DNA of 64,000 bases, from contig JAJYNP010000273.1 of assembly GCA_021786265.1 (NCBI GenBank), forward strand, positions 24,814 through 88,813. The letters are read 5' to 3'. A model generated the notes under the pieces. The model did no database searches and was not told the origin of the DNA. It was given only the letters and a program-made list of their open reading frames with translations. Position 1 is the stretch's first letter. The number at the start of each line of letters is the position of its first letter. The position numbers and the translations under genes were made by a program. The DNA comes from Chloroflexota bacterium (GTDB lineage Bacteria; Chloroflexota; Limnocylindria; Limnocylindrales; CSP1-4). Positions 15,383 to 24,461 of the stretch are shown in pieces.

Positions 15383-17496
15383 GCAACCCACCGTGCCTCC
15401 GGCTGGCGTTCGAAGTCCCGCACCTCAGCCAGGGCCGCGACATCCACGACCAGGGCCACGCTGCCGTCCGGCAGCACCGTCGCCCCGGCGATGCCTCGTC
15501 GCGATCCGGGCAGCTCGGCCAGTGACTTCAGCACGATCTCCTGCTCGCCGAGCAGGGCGTCGACGTCGAGGGCGAATGCGGCTGGCCCGGATTGCACCAC
15601 CACCAGGTTCGCCTCCGGGGCAGGCGGCGTCGCCGCCTGCCGATCGTCGAGGACTGCCGCGAGCTGACGGACCGGCAGCGCGCGGCCCCGCAGCACCACC
15701 ACCCGATGCCCACGGACCGAGCCGAGCGCGGACCGGTCGACCCGCACGATCTCCACGACGCCGGCCAGGGGCAAGGCACAGACGCGGCCGCCGGCCCGCA
15801 CCAGCAGCGCCGGCATGATGGCGAGCGTCAGTGGCAACGACAGCTCGAACCGGGTCCCTCGACCGAGGTCGCTGTGAACGGTCACCCGCCCGCCGAGGCG
15901 CTCGATGTTGGTCCGCACCACATCCGTGCCCACGCCACGGCCCGACACATCGGTGACCGCACGGGCGGTGCTGAACCCGGGTGCGAAGATCAGCTGGATG
16001 GCGGCTTCGTTGGTCAGCGCCGCCGCCGCCTGCTCGGACAGCATCCCCCTGGCCACTGCCGCGGCCCGCACCTCGCGCGGGTCGACGCCGCGCCCGTCGT
16101 CCTCGACGACGATCGTGATGCGCCCCTCACCATGCCAGGCCGCGAGCCGGAGCCGTCCCACCGGGGGCTTCCCGGCCGCGCGCCTGTCGTCAGGCAGCTC
16201 GATGCCGTGGTCGATGGCATTGCGCACGAGGTGCCCGAGAGGGTCGCCCACCTGCTCGAGTACGGACCGGTCGAGCTCGGTTTCCTGCCCTTCGATCACC
16301 AGCTGCACGTCCTTGCCCAGGCGCACCGCGAGATCGCGGGTGACGCGCGGGAAGCGGTTGAAGACCGTGGCGATCGGCAGCATGCGCAGGCGCGTGACCT
16401 GGTCCTGCAGCTGGCTGGCGATGCGCGCGTACTGTTGGGCGCCCTCCTGGGTCTCGGCCGCCAGCGGGTCGTCGTGCCCGAGCCGCTCCTCGACCAACCG
16501 GGCCTGGCGCAGCAGGCGTGTCTTGTGCACGACGAGCTCGCCCACCAGGTTCATCAACTCATCGAGGCGTCCCACGTCGATGCGGATCGTGTGCTGTGCC
16601 AGGCTCAGACGCTCACCCGCCAGGACGAGGCGCTCGTCGGGAGTGGTCCGGCGGGCCTCCGGGCCGAGGTCCACCTGGCGGCGGTCCACCGTCGGCAGGG
16701 CGGGTGAGGCTCGGTGATCCGCGGCCACGGCATCCACGGCCAGCTCGTCGATCAGCCCGATGCGGCCTCGCAGCCGGTCGAGATCGGCGCCGTCAAGGGC
16801 CACGAGCAACCAGAGCCTTGCGGCTTCGACTCCCGCCTCGAGCGCGTCGCGCGACGGCTCGGACGCCACCAGGGCCCCTGATTCCTCGGCCTCCAGGAAC
16901 GCCTGCAGCAGGCGCACGGCCTTCCACGGCGATTGCTCGTCTGCCGCACAGCGCAGCACCGCCCGTGGTGCGCCGGGCCCCGCCGGATTCGCTCGGAGCA
17001 GCGCCGAAAGCAGTTCCTGCTCTGCCGCCGCGCCGGGTGGGTTCGAGCCGGGCATGACGACGCCGATCCCCGGGGCCCTGGCGTCGCGCTCACCCCTGGC
17101 GTCGGCGAGCAGGTCGGCAAGCCGGTCGGCCAGTGGCTCGGCGCGCTCGGTACGCGTCTCACCGGCGCTGACCTCCTCGACCAGGACGCGCAGCACGTCG
17201 ACCGTCTCGAGCAGCGCGCCCATGAACGGTTCGAGGTTGGCGATGTGGCCCTCGCGCAGGGCTCCGAGCACACTCTCGGCCACGTGCGTGAGTGCGGCCA
17301 TGCGCGAGTGACGAATGGTGGCCGCGGAGCCCTTCAGCGTGTGCGCGGCGCGGAACACCTCGTTGACGGTGCCGGGCTCCATGCCTCCCCGCTCCAGGGC
17401 GAGCAGGCCCTGCTCCAGCCGTTCGATCTGTTCAAGCGACTCTCCGATGAAGAGCTGCTCGTCGCCCGGTTGCAGGTCGAGCGCCAGTTGCGCCAA
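15379..17496 (-). CDS. cheA: Chemotaxis sensor histidine kinase CheA
   Basis: A 705-residue CheA. I place the start at TTG 17496 because GGAGG lies 7 bases upstream; a frame-open start at 17553 lacks a site. P1 HPt domain carries H52 in FRAAHTLKGSAATI; then a variable P2 region, P3 dimerisation helices (DELMNLVGELVVHKTRLL), P4 kinase with HLVRNAIDHGIE (N box), EDDGRGVDP (G1) and SGRGVGTDVV (G2), and a C-terminal CheW-like P5 domain. It phosphorylates CheY and CheB in response to receptors and is coupled to cheC by a stop/start overlap. Confidence 0.94.
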   Translation of the reverse strand: MAQLALDLQPGDEQLFIGESLEQIERLEQGLLALERGGMEPGTVNEVFRAAHTLKGSAATIRHSRMAALTHVAESVLGALREGHIANLEPFMGALLETVDVLRVLVEEVSAGETRTERAEPLADRLADLLADARGERDARAPGIGVVMPGSNPPGAAAEQELLSALLRANPAGPGAPRAVLRCAADEQSPWKAVRLLQAFLEAEESGALVASEPSRDALEAGVEAARLWLLVALDGADLDRLRGRIGLIDELAVDAVAADHRASPALPTVDRRQVDLGPEARRTTPDERLVLAGERLSLAQHTIRIDVGRLDELMNLVGELVVHKTRLLRQARLVEERLGHDDPLAAETQEGAQQYARIASQLQDQVTRLRMLPIATVFNRFPRVTRDLAVRLGKDVQLVIEGQETELDRSVLEQVGDPLGHLVRNAIDHGIELPDDRRAAGKPPVGRLRLAAWHGEGRITIVVEDDGRGVDPREVRAAAVARGMLSEQAAAALTNEAAIQLIFAPGFSTARAVTDVSGRGVGTDVVRTNIERLGGRVTVHSDLGRGTRFELSLPLTLAIMPALLVRAGGRVCALPLAGVVEIVRVDRSALGSVRGHRVVVLRGRALPVRQLAAVLDDRQAATPPAPEANLVVVQSGPAAFALDVDALLGEQEIVLKSLAELPGSRRGIAGATVLPDGSVALVVDVAALAEVRDFERQPEARWVA

Positions 17497-17625
17497 GGCG
17501 GTTCCTCCGTGGCTCAGGTGGCGGCCGGCGCGTGCGGAGCGCACTCCTGCCACTCGTCACACCCCTACAGGGATCGGCCGCCAGGCCGCAGCGCTGAAGG
17601 CGCGTCCAGCTCTCGGCAGCCGGGG

Positions 17626-17946
17626 TCAGGCGAGCGCCGCGTAGGCCGTCAGCGCGTGCAGCATCTGCGCCAGTGTCGCGGTGGACACCAGGCGCAGGAG
17701 CCGTCCGCTGCCGTCGAGAACGAACGCCCGCGGGTCGCGGGATCCGGGGTCGGCGTCGAACAGGACGCGGAACTCCTGATCGCGAAACTCGACATCGGCC
17801 TGGACGCCCGCGAGACGCCACGACACCCCGTGCACGCCATTGAGACCCGGCACGGCGATCGCGCTGGGTCCCGGCATGCCGGTGCGGACGACGGTCACAT
17901 CAGGAGTGCGCATCGGAACTGGGAGGGGAATCGGCGGCGCGCTCAC
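17626..17946 (-). CDS. Small hypothetical protein upstream of cheA
   Basis: A 106-residue frame starting at GTG 17946, or at ATG 17913 giving 95 residues; neither has a clear ribosome site. It predicts a short beta-rich domain (WRLAGVQADVEFRDQEFRVL, then FVLDGSGRLLRLV) followed by an Ala-rich helix. No family recognised. It lies between the NarL-type regulator and cheA on the same strand, with codon use like theirs, so it is probably a real operon member. Confidence 0.45.
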   Translation of the reverse strand: MSAPPIPLPVPMRTPDVTVVRTGMPGPSAIAVPGLNGVHGVSWRLAGVQADVEFRDQEFRVLFDADPGSRDPRAFVLDGSGRLLRLVSTATLAQMLHALTAYAALA

Positions 17947-17977
17947 CGAGCTTGAGCGTGCGGCGCCGCTGGGCGCC

Positions 17978-18646
17978 CTACCCGTGCCGCTCCAGCAGGC
18001 CGCCGCGCAGGGCGATGACCGCGGCTTGCGTTCGGTCGGCCGCGTGCAGCTTCCAGATCAGGTTCTGCACGTGCTTCTTGGTGGTGTCCTCGGCGATCCG
18101 CAGGCGCACCCCGATCTCCTTGTTCGTCAGGCCCTCGGCCACGAGGGCCAGCACGTCCAGCTCGCGCCGCGTGAGCGAGTACATCTCGCGCGGGTCGATG
18201 GGCCGCTCCAACGCATCGTCGGCCATGGACGCCAGGGCGTCGCGCAGCAGGTGCGGATCGATCGCGAGTTGTCCGTCGGCCACCCGGGCGATCGTCTCGA
18301 GGACCTCGGCGCTGGACGCATCCTTGAGCAGGTACCCGGCCGCACCCAGCCGCACGGCTTCGGTCAGGTAGCCGCGGTCCTCGAAGAAGGTGACGATGAC
18401 GACGGCCGTGTCCGGGAGGAGCTGCCGGATGCGAGGCAGACAGCTCAGGCCGTCCTCGCCCGGCATGCGGATGTCGAGCAGCACGACCGTGGGACGGAGC
18501 TGGCGGGCCTGTTCGAGCGCGGATCGACAGTCCGGCGCCTCGCCGACCACGGTTACCCACTCTGCCGCCGCCAACATGCCCCGGAGGCCGCGCCGTGCCA
18601 GCTCATGGTCGTCGACGAGCAGCACGCGAACCTCGCGCGGTGCCAC
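17978..18646 (-). CDS. NarL/FixJ-family response regulator
   Basis: A 222-residue two-domain regulator. Receiver 1-125: VLLVDDHELARRGL, phospho-acceptor Asp in VVLLDIRMPGEDG, Lys in YLLKDASS. A LuxR-type HTH lies near 160-215: SLTRRELDVLALVAEGLTNK, then TTKKHVQNLIWKLHAADRTQ. It should bind DNA when phosphorylated by the kinase just upstream (gap 2 bases). As the second gene of the chemotaxis operon, it may set expression of motility genes in response to the kinase's ligand. Confidence 0.9.
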   Translation of the reverse strand: MAPREVRVLLVDDHELARRGLRGMLAAAEWVTVVGEAPDCRSALEQARQLRPTVVLLDIRMPGEDGLSCLPRIRQLLPDTAVVIVTFFEDRGYLTEAVRLGAAGYLLKDASSAEVLETIARVADGQLAIDPHLLRDALASMADDALERPIDPREMYSLTRRELDVLALVAEGLTNKEIGVRLRIAEDTTKKHVQNLIWKLHAADRTQAAVIALRGGLLERHG

Positions 18647-18648
18647 GG

Positions 18649-19968
18649 TCAGCCCTCCTCGCTCTGGGTCGGTCGCTCGCCGGCCACGTGGCGGCCGAGC
18701 GGGACGGAGATCCGCACCCGCGTCCCCGCACCAGTGGCGCTGCGGATGGTGGCGGTACCGCCCAGCCAGTGCGCCTGGCGCACGAGGCCGAGCAGCCCCA
18801 GGTGTCCGTCATCCGCAGCCCTGGAGGCCGCGAGCGGGTTGAACCCACAACCGTCGTCCCGGACCTCGACAACCGCGCGGCTACCCCGGACCGCCAGCGA
18901 CACGTCGATCCGGGCGGCGCGTGCGTGCCGCAACGCGTTGGTGACGGCCTCGCTCGCGGCTCCATACAGCGTCCGTTCGGTGGTCGGCACGAGCCGTGGC
19001 AGGCGACCACTCACGGTGATCTCCGGGGGCGGCGCCCCGTGGTCGTCACCGGCGCGCTCGTCCCGCAGAACCCGGATGCGCATCTCCAGCGCCGGCCCGA
19101 GCCCGAGCTCCTCGAGCCCGGGCGGCATCAGGCCGCGCAGCACGGCGCGGGCCTCCGCGATGGCGGTGGCCAGGTGTTCCGACGCCAGCTGGAGCTGCTC
19201 GTCGAGCGGGGCGTCCGGACGCGCCCGCGCGCGGGCCGCCTCCAGGTGGCGGTGCGCGGCCACCAGTGACTGCGCCGCGGTGTCGTGCAGGCGGTGGGCG
19301 ATGCCGACGCGGGTCTGCTCCAGCTGCTCGAGCGCGTCACGGGCAAGGGCGTCGAACCGGCGACGGCTGCGGTCCAGCTCGCGCACCTGCCGCTGCGCGG
19401 CGTGGTAGAGCTCCTCGTATTCGTCCCCCGTCACGATCATCTGCGCCAGGGCCGCCGCAGTCGAGCGCCGCCGGACGGCGGCCATCTCGCGCGTCCGCAC
19501 CCGCCAGGCGGTCAGCCTCGCCGGGTCACGCAGCGCCCGCGCCGCCGCGAGCACGGCACGGGGGTGCGCGTCGCCGGCAAGCCGCACGGCGTTCCGCAGC
19601 GTGGGGCCGCCAACGCGCACCCGCCGGGCGATGACGCTCGCCTGGCGAGGCGTGGGACGCGCGAGACGCAGGACCGCCACCTGGCGCCTGGAACCACGCG
19701 GCGCCGGGAAGGCGAGCAGCCCTACTCCTGCGGCGCAGCGGCCGCGAGCCGGCCGGCCCGTTGCCAGCACGCGTCGGACAACCGACTCCGGGCAACGGCG
19801 GCAGAAGGCCAGTCCGATGTCGTTGGTGCAGACGGCGGCGCAGAACGGGTCGGCATCCTCCCACCCTGCGACGAACAGGACGGCCGGCGATGCGGCACCG
19901 TCGACGGCTCCACCCTCCCAGAGCTCCGCCGACGCGAGCAGGTCGATGGCCTCCCTCGGCGCCTCCAT
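18649..19968 (-). CDS. Sensor histidine kinase with PocR-like sensory domain
   Basis: A 439-residue cytoplasmic kinase. Residues 1-130 hold the cysteine pattern of PocR-type sensory domains (DPFCAAVCTNDIGLAFCRRC, then GRCAAGVGLLAFP), which can bind small ligands or metals. A coiled segment leads to a HisKA_3 dimerisation helix with H228 in GIAHRLHDTAAQSLVAAH, then a HATPase domain with SEAVTNALRHARA and VEVRDDGCGFNP. No membrane segments, so the signal is intracellular. It pairs with the NarL regulator 2 bases downstream and heads the minus-strand chemotaxis operon, divergent from flgC. Confidence 0.85.
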   Translation of the reverse strand: MEAPREAIDLLASAELWEGGAVDGAASPAVLFVAGWEDADPFCAAVCTNDIGLAFCRRCPESVVRRVLATGRPARGRCAAGVGLLAFPAPRGSRRQVAVLRLARPTPRQASVIARRVRVGGPTLRNAVRLAGDAHPRAVLAAARALRDPARLTAWRVRTREMAAVRRRSTAAALAQMIVTGDEYEELYHAAQRQVRELDRSRRRFDALARDALEQLEQTRVGIAHRLHDTAAQSLVAAHRHLEAARARARPDAPLDEQLQLASEHLATAIAEARAVLRGLMPPGLEELGLGPALEMRIRVLRDERAGDDHGAPPPEITVSGRLPRLVPTTERTLYGAASEAVTNALRHARAARIDVSLAVRGSRAVVEVRDDGCGFNPLAASRAADDGHLGLLGLVRQAHWLGGTATIRSATGAGTRVRISVPLGRHVAGERPTQSEEG

Positions 19969-20124
19969 GGATCCGTGAGTCTACGCGCCCCGGAAGGGGG
20001 CAGTTCGACGGTCCCATCCCGCCGGTACCATCCGCCGGCAGCTTTGCGGGTGGACCCCGATGTTGTCGCGGGCCCGGGCTGCCGATGCTGGTGCGCGTCG
20101 CCGATCGATACAGGGAGGTGGCGC

Positions 20125-20535
20125 ATGAGTCTCTTCGACACGCTTCGCGTGGCCGGCTCGGGCCTCACGGCCGAGCGGCTGCGGATGGACGTCGCGGCCA
20201 GCAACATCGCCAACGCGGATACCACCGGCACCGCGTCCAGCGGCCCCTACCAGCCCGAGGCGGTGGTCTTCACGCCGTACCAGGTCGGGACGGACCCCGC
20301 CGCGCACGGTGTCATGGCCGCCGCCATCGTCAGCCCGACACCGGCCACGCGCCAGACCTACGACCCGGGCAACCCGGCGGCCAATGCGCAGGGGTACGTC
20401 GCGGCGCCCGCAGTGGACGTCGCCGCCCAGATGGCGGACCTGCTCGGCGCCTCGCGCTCGTTCCAGCTCGACGCGACGGTGGCGCAGGCAGCCAAGCAGA
20501 GCGCGCTGGATGCGCTCGACCTGGGACAGGCGTGA
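20125..20535 (+). CDS. flgC: Flagellar basal-body rod protein FlgC
   Basis: A 136-residue rod protein from ATG 20125 with GGGAGGTG about 5 bases upstream. It begins with the rod/hook signature SLFDTLRVAGSGLTAERLRM and SNIANADTTGT and ends in the C-terminal helix (GASRSFQLDATVAQAAKQSA). It forms the proximal rod and is exported without cleavage. It starts the basal-body operon; unusually flgB is not next to it but 7 kb downstream. Confidence 0.92.
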   Translation: MSLFDTLRVAGSGLTAERLRMDVAASNIANADTTGTASSGPYQPEAVVFTPYQVGTDPAAHGVMAAAIVSPTPATRQTYDPGNPAANAQGYVAAPAVDVAAQMADLLGASRSFQLDATVAQAAKQSALDALDLGQA

Positions 20536-20537
20536 CG

Positions 20538-20918
20538 ATGGCGGGCATCGCCTCGGTCGGCGCGCTCGGCAGCCTTACCGCCACCGGCGGCGCGACATCG
20601 ATCCTCGGTGGGGCAACGGCATCGGTCGGCGGTCCGGGGGCCCTCGACGGCCCTGGTGGCGCCACTGGGTCCGGCCAGCCCGGACCAGGCAGCGCCGACG
20701 GCTTCCTCGACTCGCTGAGCCAGGCGCTCAGCGGTCTCAACACTCAGCTTACAGATGCCAACCAGGCGATGGGCCAGTTCGCCGCGGGTGGATCGTCCGC
20801 CGATCTCGGGACCGTCATGCTGCAGATGCAGGAAGCGTCCCTCAGCCTCAACCTGGGGACGCAGGTCCGCAACGGACTGCTCGACGCGTACCGGCAGATC
20901 ATGGCCCTCCAGGTCTGA
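20538..20918 (+). CDS. fliE: Flagellar hook-basal body complex protein FliE
   Basis: 126 residues from ATG 20538, two bases after flgC. The C-terminal half is FliE: FLDSLSQALSGLNTQLTDAN, VMLQMQEASLSLNLGTQVRN and LLDAYRQIMALQV. FliE links the MS ring to the rod. The first 50 residues are Gly/Ala-rich and unusually long and repetitive for FliE. Confidence 0.9.
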   Translation: MAGIASVGALGSLTATGGATSILGGATASVGGPGALDGPGGATGSGQPGPGSADGFLDSLSQALSGLNTQLTDANQAMGQFAAGGSSADLGTVMLQMQEASLSLNLGTQVRNGLLDAYRQIMALQV

Positions 20919-20930
20919 GAGACACCCCCC

Positions 20931-22604
20931 GTGTCCGAGCTCGGCGGCCAGCTCCGCCATCTCGTCGCGCAGCTCTCGCTGGCGCAGCGGCTCTGGATCG
21001 CCGGCGCGGCGGCCGCGTCGGCGCTGCTCATGGTGGCGTTCGTCGCCATCGCCGGGCAGCCGGACTACCAGCCCGCCTTCACGCGTCTCTCGCCCACCAC
21101 GGCCGGCGCCATCAGCGCCTCGTTGCGCACGGCCAAGATCCCCTTCCAGGTCACCGACGCGGGGGCCACCATCCTCGTGCCCACCTCACAGGTCTCCGCG
21201 GCCCGGGTGGCGGCTGGGACGGCCGCGTCGGCCGGCAGCGACACGCAGGGTTTCTCGCTCTTCGACAACACCGGACTCGGCATGTCGCAGTTCGACGAAC
21301 AGGTGACCTATCAGCGCGCGTTGCAGGGCGAGCTCACGCAGACGATCGAGGCGATGGATGGGGTCGCGTCGGCCCAGGTCGCGATCGTCCCGGCACAGCA
21401 AGGTCTGTTCGCCAGCCAGGATCAGCCGGCCAGCGCATCGGTGATGGTGCAGATGCGCGATGGGCAGGCCCCGTCCGACGCGCTGGTGCGTGGCGTTGCC
21501 GCCACGGTGGCGGGTGCGGTGCCGGGACTCACCCCGGACAACGTGACTGTCGTCGACGAGGCGGGGCACGTTCTGGCGGGACCCGGTGACACCGTGGGCA
21601 CCGACGCCATGACAGCCCAGGCGCAGATCCAACGCGACGACGAAGCCAAGGTGGAGGAGCTCCTGGATCAGACGCTCGGCCCCGCCCACGCCGCAGTCTC
21701 GGTGGCGGCCACCCTCGACTTCGACAAGGTCCAGCAGCAGGTCACCACGTACACCCCTGTGAACACCGGCCAGTGGACGCCGGTCAGCGTGCAACGCAGC
21801 ACCGAGACGTACACGGGCAGCGGCGCGGCGACCGCCGGCGGGATCCCGGGTGCCGAGTCGAACGTGCCTGGCCTCGTCACCTATCCAGGCGTGCCACAGG
21901 CGACCGCGGCTCCCGCGGGCTCGTCGCTGCCCGGCGCCTCGGCAGCGCCCACACCGAGCGTGGCGCCCACACCGTCCGCATCGCCGATCGCGAGCGCTGG
22001 TCCCACCGCATCGCCGGCCTACAGCAAGACCCAGGAAACCGTCAACTACGACCTGTCGCAGACGGTCGCGAACATCGTGAAGCAGCCTGGCTCGATCGAG
22101 CGCCTGAGCGTAGCCGTCCTGGTCGATCAGCAGGCGCTCAATGGGATCAACCCGGACGTCCTCAAGCAGAGCATCGCGGCGGCCATCGGCGTCGATCCCA
22201 CCCGTGGCGACGTCGTCTCGCTGACGGCGGTCCCCTTCGCCAGGCCCCTCGCCACATCCGCGGGGCCCTTGCCGCCGGGCGCGTTGCAGCAGGCCGGCAG
22301 CATGGTGCCGAGCGCACTCGGCATCCTGATCGGACTCGCCCTGCTCTTCGTGTTCTGGCGCAACACCCGGGCGCTGCGCCGGCGTGGCGAGGAGATTACC
22401 GTGCTCGGGGCGCCGGGCCTGCGCGAACTCGGCGCTGGCACGGCCAACGCGGCCATCGGAGCGATGCCCGAAGCACCCGAGCTGGCCGAGGGCAGCCCGC
22501 ATGCGAGGGTGCAGCAACAATTGCGCACCGTCGCCGACCAGCGCCCCGACGCCCTCGTGAACCTCATGAACCAGTGGCTCATCGATGAGGCCGGGCGGCG
22601 ATGA
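20931..22604 (+). CDS. fliF: Flagellar MS-ring protein FliF
   Basis: A 557-residue FliF starting at GTG 20931. TM1 lies near 20-42 (LWIAGAAAASALLMVAFVAI); then the secretin-like ring-building domains with PDYQPAFTRLSPTTAGAI, DEQVTYQRALQGELTQTIEA and SASVMVQMRDGQ; a Pro/Ala/Ser-rich loop near 320-365; TM2 near 460-478; and a cytoplasmic C-terminus that binds FliG. It is the membrane platform for the export gate and rotor. It overlaps fliG by 4 bases. Confidence 0.94.
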   Translation: MSELGGQLRHLVAQLSLAQRLWIAGAAAASALLMVAFVAIAGQPDYQPAFTRLSPTTAGAISASLRTAKIPFQVTDAGATILVPTSQVSAARVAAGTAASAGSDTQGFSLFDNTGLGMSQFDEQVTYQRALQGELTQTIEAMDGVASAQVAIVPAQQGLFASQDQPASASVMVQMRDGQAPSDALVRGVAATVAGAVPGLTPDNVTVVDEAGHVLAGPGDTVGTDAMTAQAQIQRDDEAKVEELLDQTLGPAHAAVSVAATLDFDKVQQQVTTYTPVNTGQWTPVSVQRSTETYTGSGAATAGGIPGAESNVPGLVTYPGVPQATAAPAGSSLPGASAAPTPSVAPTPSASPIASAGPTASPAYSKTQETVNYDLSQTVANIVKQPGSIERLSVAVLVDQQALNGINPDVLKQSIAAAIGVDPTRGDVVSLTAVPFARPLATSAGPLPPGALQQAGSMVPSALGILIGLALLFVFWRNTRALRRRGEEITVLGAPGLRELGAGTANAAIGAMPEAPELAEGSPHARVQQQLRTVADQRPDALVNLMNQWLIDEAGRR

Positions 22605-23611
22605 AGGCGCTGGCCGAGCCCGACGACGGGGCGCGCAAGGCCGCCGCGCTGCTGATCGCGCTGGGAACCACGGCGGCCGCCAGACTGCTGGCCCTCATGC
22701 CCCCGGAATCGGTGGAGCGCGTGGCCGGCGAGCTGCTGCAGATGCCGCACCTCGACGCTGAGACCCGGGACACCATCCTCGAGGAGTCCTACGTCGGCGT
22801 CTTCCAGGACGTGGGCGCGCTGTCGGGCGGCGAGTCTTACGCGGTGCGGGTCTTTGCCGAGGCCTTCGGGGAGGACCGCGCCCGCGTCCTGCTCACGAAG
22901 GTGCGCGAGGCGCAACAGGAACAGCCCTTCGAGTTTCTCCGCAGCGCCGACCCCATGCAGGTGGCGGAGTTCCTGACCATTGAGCACCCCCAGACGATTG
23001 CGCTGGTCCTCGCGCACCTCGACGCACGGCACGCGGCCGCCATCCTCATGCAGCTGGAGCCAGGCCTGCAGGTCGATGTCGCGCAACGCATCGCGCTGAT
23101 GGAGCAGACGACTCCCGAGATGATCGCGCTCGTCGAAGACGGGCTCCGCCGCCGTCTCTCCTCGCTGGTCACCGAGACCACGGCGGTCGGCGGCGTGCGG
23201 CCGCTGGCGCACGTGCTCAACCAGGTGGACCGCAGCACCGAGCGCGAGATCCTGGGGGGCCTGGCTGCGCACGATCCGGCGCTCGCCGACCAGGTGCGGC
23301 GCCTGATGTTCGTGTTCGAGGACGTGCTGAAGCTGGACGACCGCGCGATGCAGACAGTCGTCCGCAACGTCGATACCAAGGACCTCGCGCTCGCCCTGCG
23401 CAACGCCAGCGAGGCCGTGCGCGCGCGCTTCCTCTCGAACATGTCCCAGCGCGCCGCCGAGATGCTCACCGAAGAGATGTCGCTGGCCACCCAGGTGCGC
23501 CTCAAGAACGTCGAGGAGGCGCAGCAACGCATCGTCGAGGTCATCAAGCGGCTCGAGGAACAGGACGAGATCGTGATCGACCGAGGCGACGGTGGCGATG
23601 TCCTGGTCTGA
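22601..23611 (+). CDS. fliG: Flagellar motor switch protein FliG
   Basis: A 336-residue FliG with all three domains: the N-terminal FliF-binding domain (KAAALLIALGTTAAARLLAL), the middle domain with EFLTIEHPQTIALVLAHLD (the EHPQR-like motif that contacts FliM), and the C-terminal torque domain with LMFVFEDVLKLDDRAMQTVV and FLSNMSQRAAEMLTEE. The charged torque helix faces the stator. The ATG overlaps the fliF stop. Length is normal. Confidence 0.95.
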   Translation: MKALAEPDDGARKAAALLIALGTTAAARLLALMPPESVERVAGELLQMPHLDAETRDTILEESYVGVFQDVGALSGGESYAVRVFAEAFGEDRARVLLTKVREAQQEQPFEFLRSADPMQVAEFLTIEHPQTIALVLAHLDARHAAAILMQLEPGLQVDVAQRIALMEQTTPEMIALVEDGLRRRLSSLVTETTAVGGVRPLAHVLNQVDRSTEREILGGLAAHDPALADQVRRLMFVFEDVLKLDDRAMQTVVRNVDTKDLALALRNASEAVRARFLSNMSQRAAEMLTEEMSLATQVRLKNVEEAQQRIVEVIKRLEEQDEIVIDRGDGGDVLV

Positions 23612-24461
23612 GCACATCATTCGAGCGGCACCCGGGGTCGCGCCGGAGCCGGGTGACCCGGCGGGCCAGCGCGCGCGCGATGCCGCGACGGCACCGGACG
23701 GCGAGGGGCCGCCCCGCGCCCGACAGGTGCTGCGCGGTCGTCCCATCCGTCCCGTCGTCGCCGACGGCCGCCTCGGACGGCCACAGCCGTCCGAGGCCCC
23801 CACCCCCGCGACGCACACCCGCTCTCAGCCTGGGCCGGCGCTCGACCCGGCGTCGGGCACGGCGTCCGACGCGCCCGACGAGCCAAGTCCGGGACCCGTG
23901 GCCAGTCTGGACCCCGAGGGCGTGGCACGCATCAGGGCCGCCGCCGAGGCGCGCGGCTACGCCGACGGCCATGCTCGCGCTGCCGCCGAACTGGAGGCAC
24001 AACTCGCCGCGGTGGCGGAGCTCGCCGCACAGCTCGAGGCGAGTGCGCCGCATGAGGCAGCCGTGGTCGCGCGGGCGGTGATCGAACTGGCCCTGGCCGT
24101 CGCACACCACGTACTGGACCGCCAGGTGAGCGCGGACCCGACGCTCCTGGTCGGCCTGATCGAACGCACACTGCAGGGCGTCAACGGGAGCCCCGAGGCA
24201 CGCGTGTACCTCCATCCCGACGCCGTCGAGCCGGTGCGCGAAGCGTGGGAGGCGACGTACGGGAGCGCATACCTCGGCAAGCGCTGGGTGTTCGCCGCGG
24301 ACCCGCGGCTGCCGCGTGGCGGTTGCTCGATCCGTCACGAACACGGCGTGGTGGAGGCCGGGCTCGAGGTGGCGCTCGACGAGATCCGGTTGGCGCTGGA
24401 GCGCACGGTGCCCGCGGTCGCTCGCGCCGGCACGCCGCGCGACGCGGAGGACGCTGCATGA
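23598..24461 (+). CDS. fliH: Flagellar assembly protein FliH
   Basis: About 287 residues from ATG 23598, inside the end of fliG; a GTG at 23592 is equally possible. The N-terminal 100 residues are Pro/Ala/Arg-rich and disordered. From about 105 comes the FliH/V-ATPase-E-like part: a long helix (AAAEARGYADGHARAAAELE) and the C-terminal domain with ALAVAHHVLDRQVSADPTLL, YLHPDAVEPVREA and GGCSIRHEHGVVEAGLE. It is the stator-like regulator of the export ATPase FliI, whose gene overlaps by 4 bases. Confidence 0.88.
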   Translation: MSWSEHIIRAAPGVAPEPGDPAGQRARDAATAPDGEGPPRARQVLRGRPIRPVVADGRLGRPQPSEAPTPATHTRSQPGPALDPASGTASDAPDEPSPGPVASLDPEGVARIRAAAEARGYADGHARAAAELEAQLAAVAELAAQLEASAPHEAAVVARAVIELALAVAHHVLDRQVSADPTLLVGLIERTLQGVNGSPEARVYLHPDAVEPVREAWEATYGSAYLGKRWVFAADPRLPRGGCSIRHEHGVVEAGLEVALDEIRLALERTVPAVARAGTPRDAEDAA

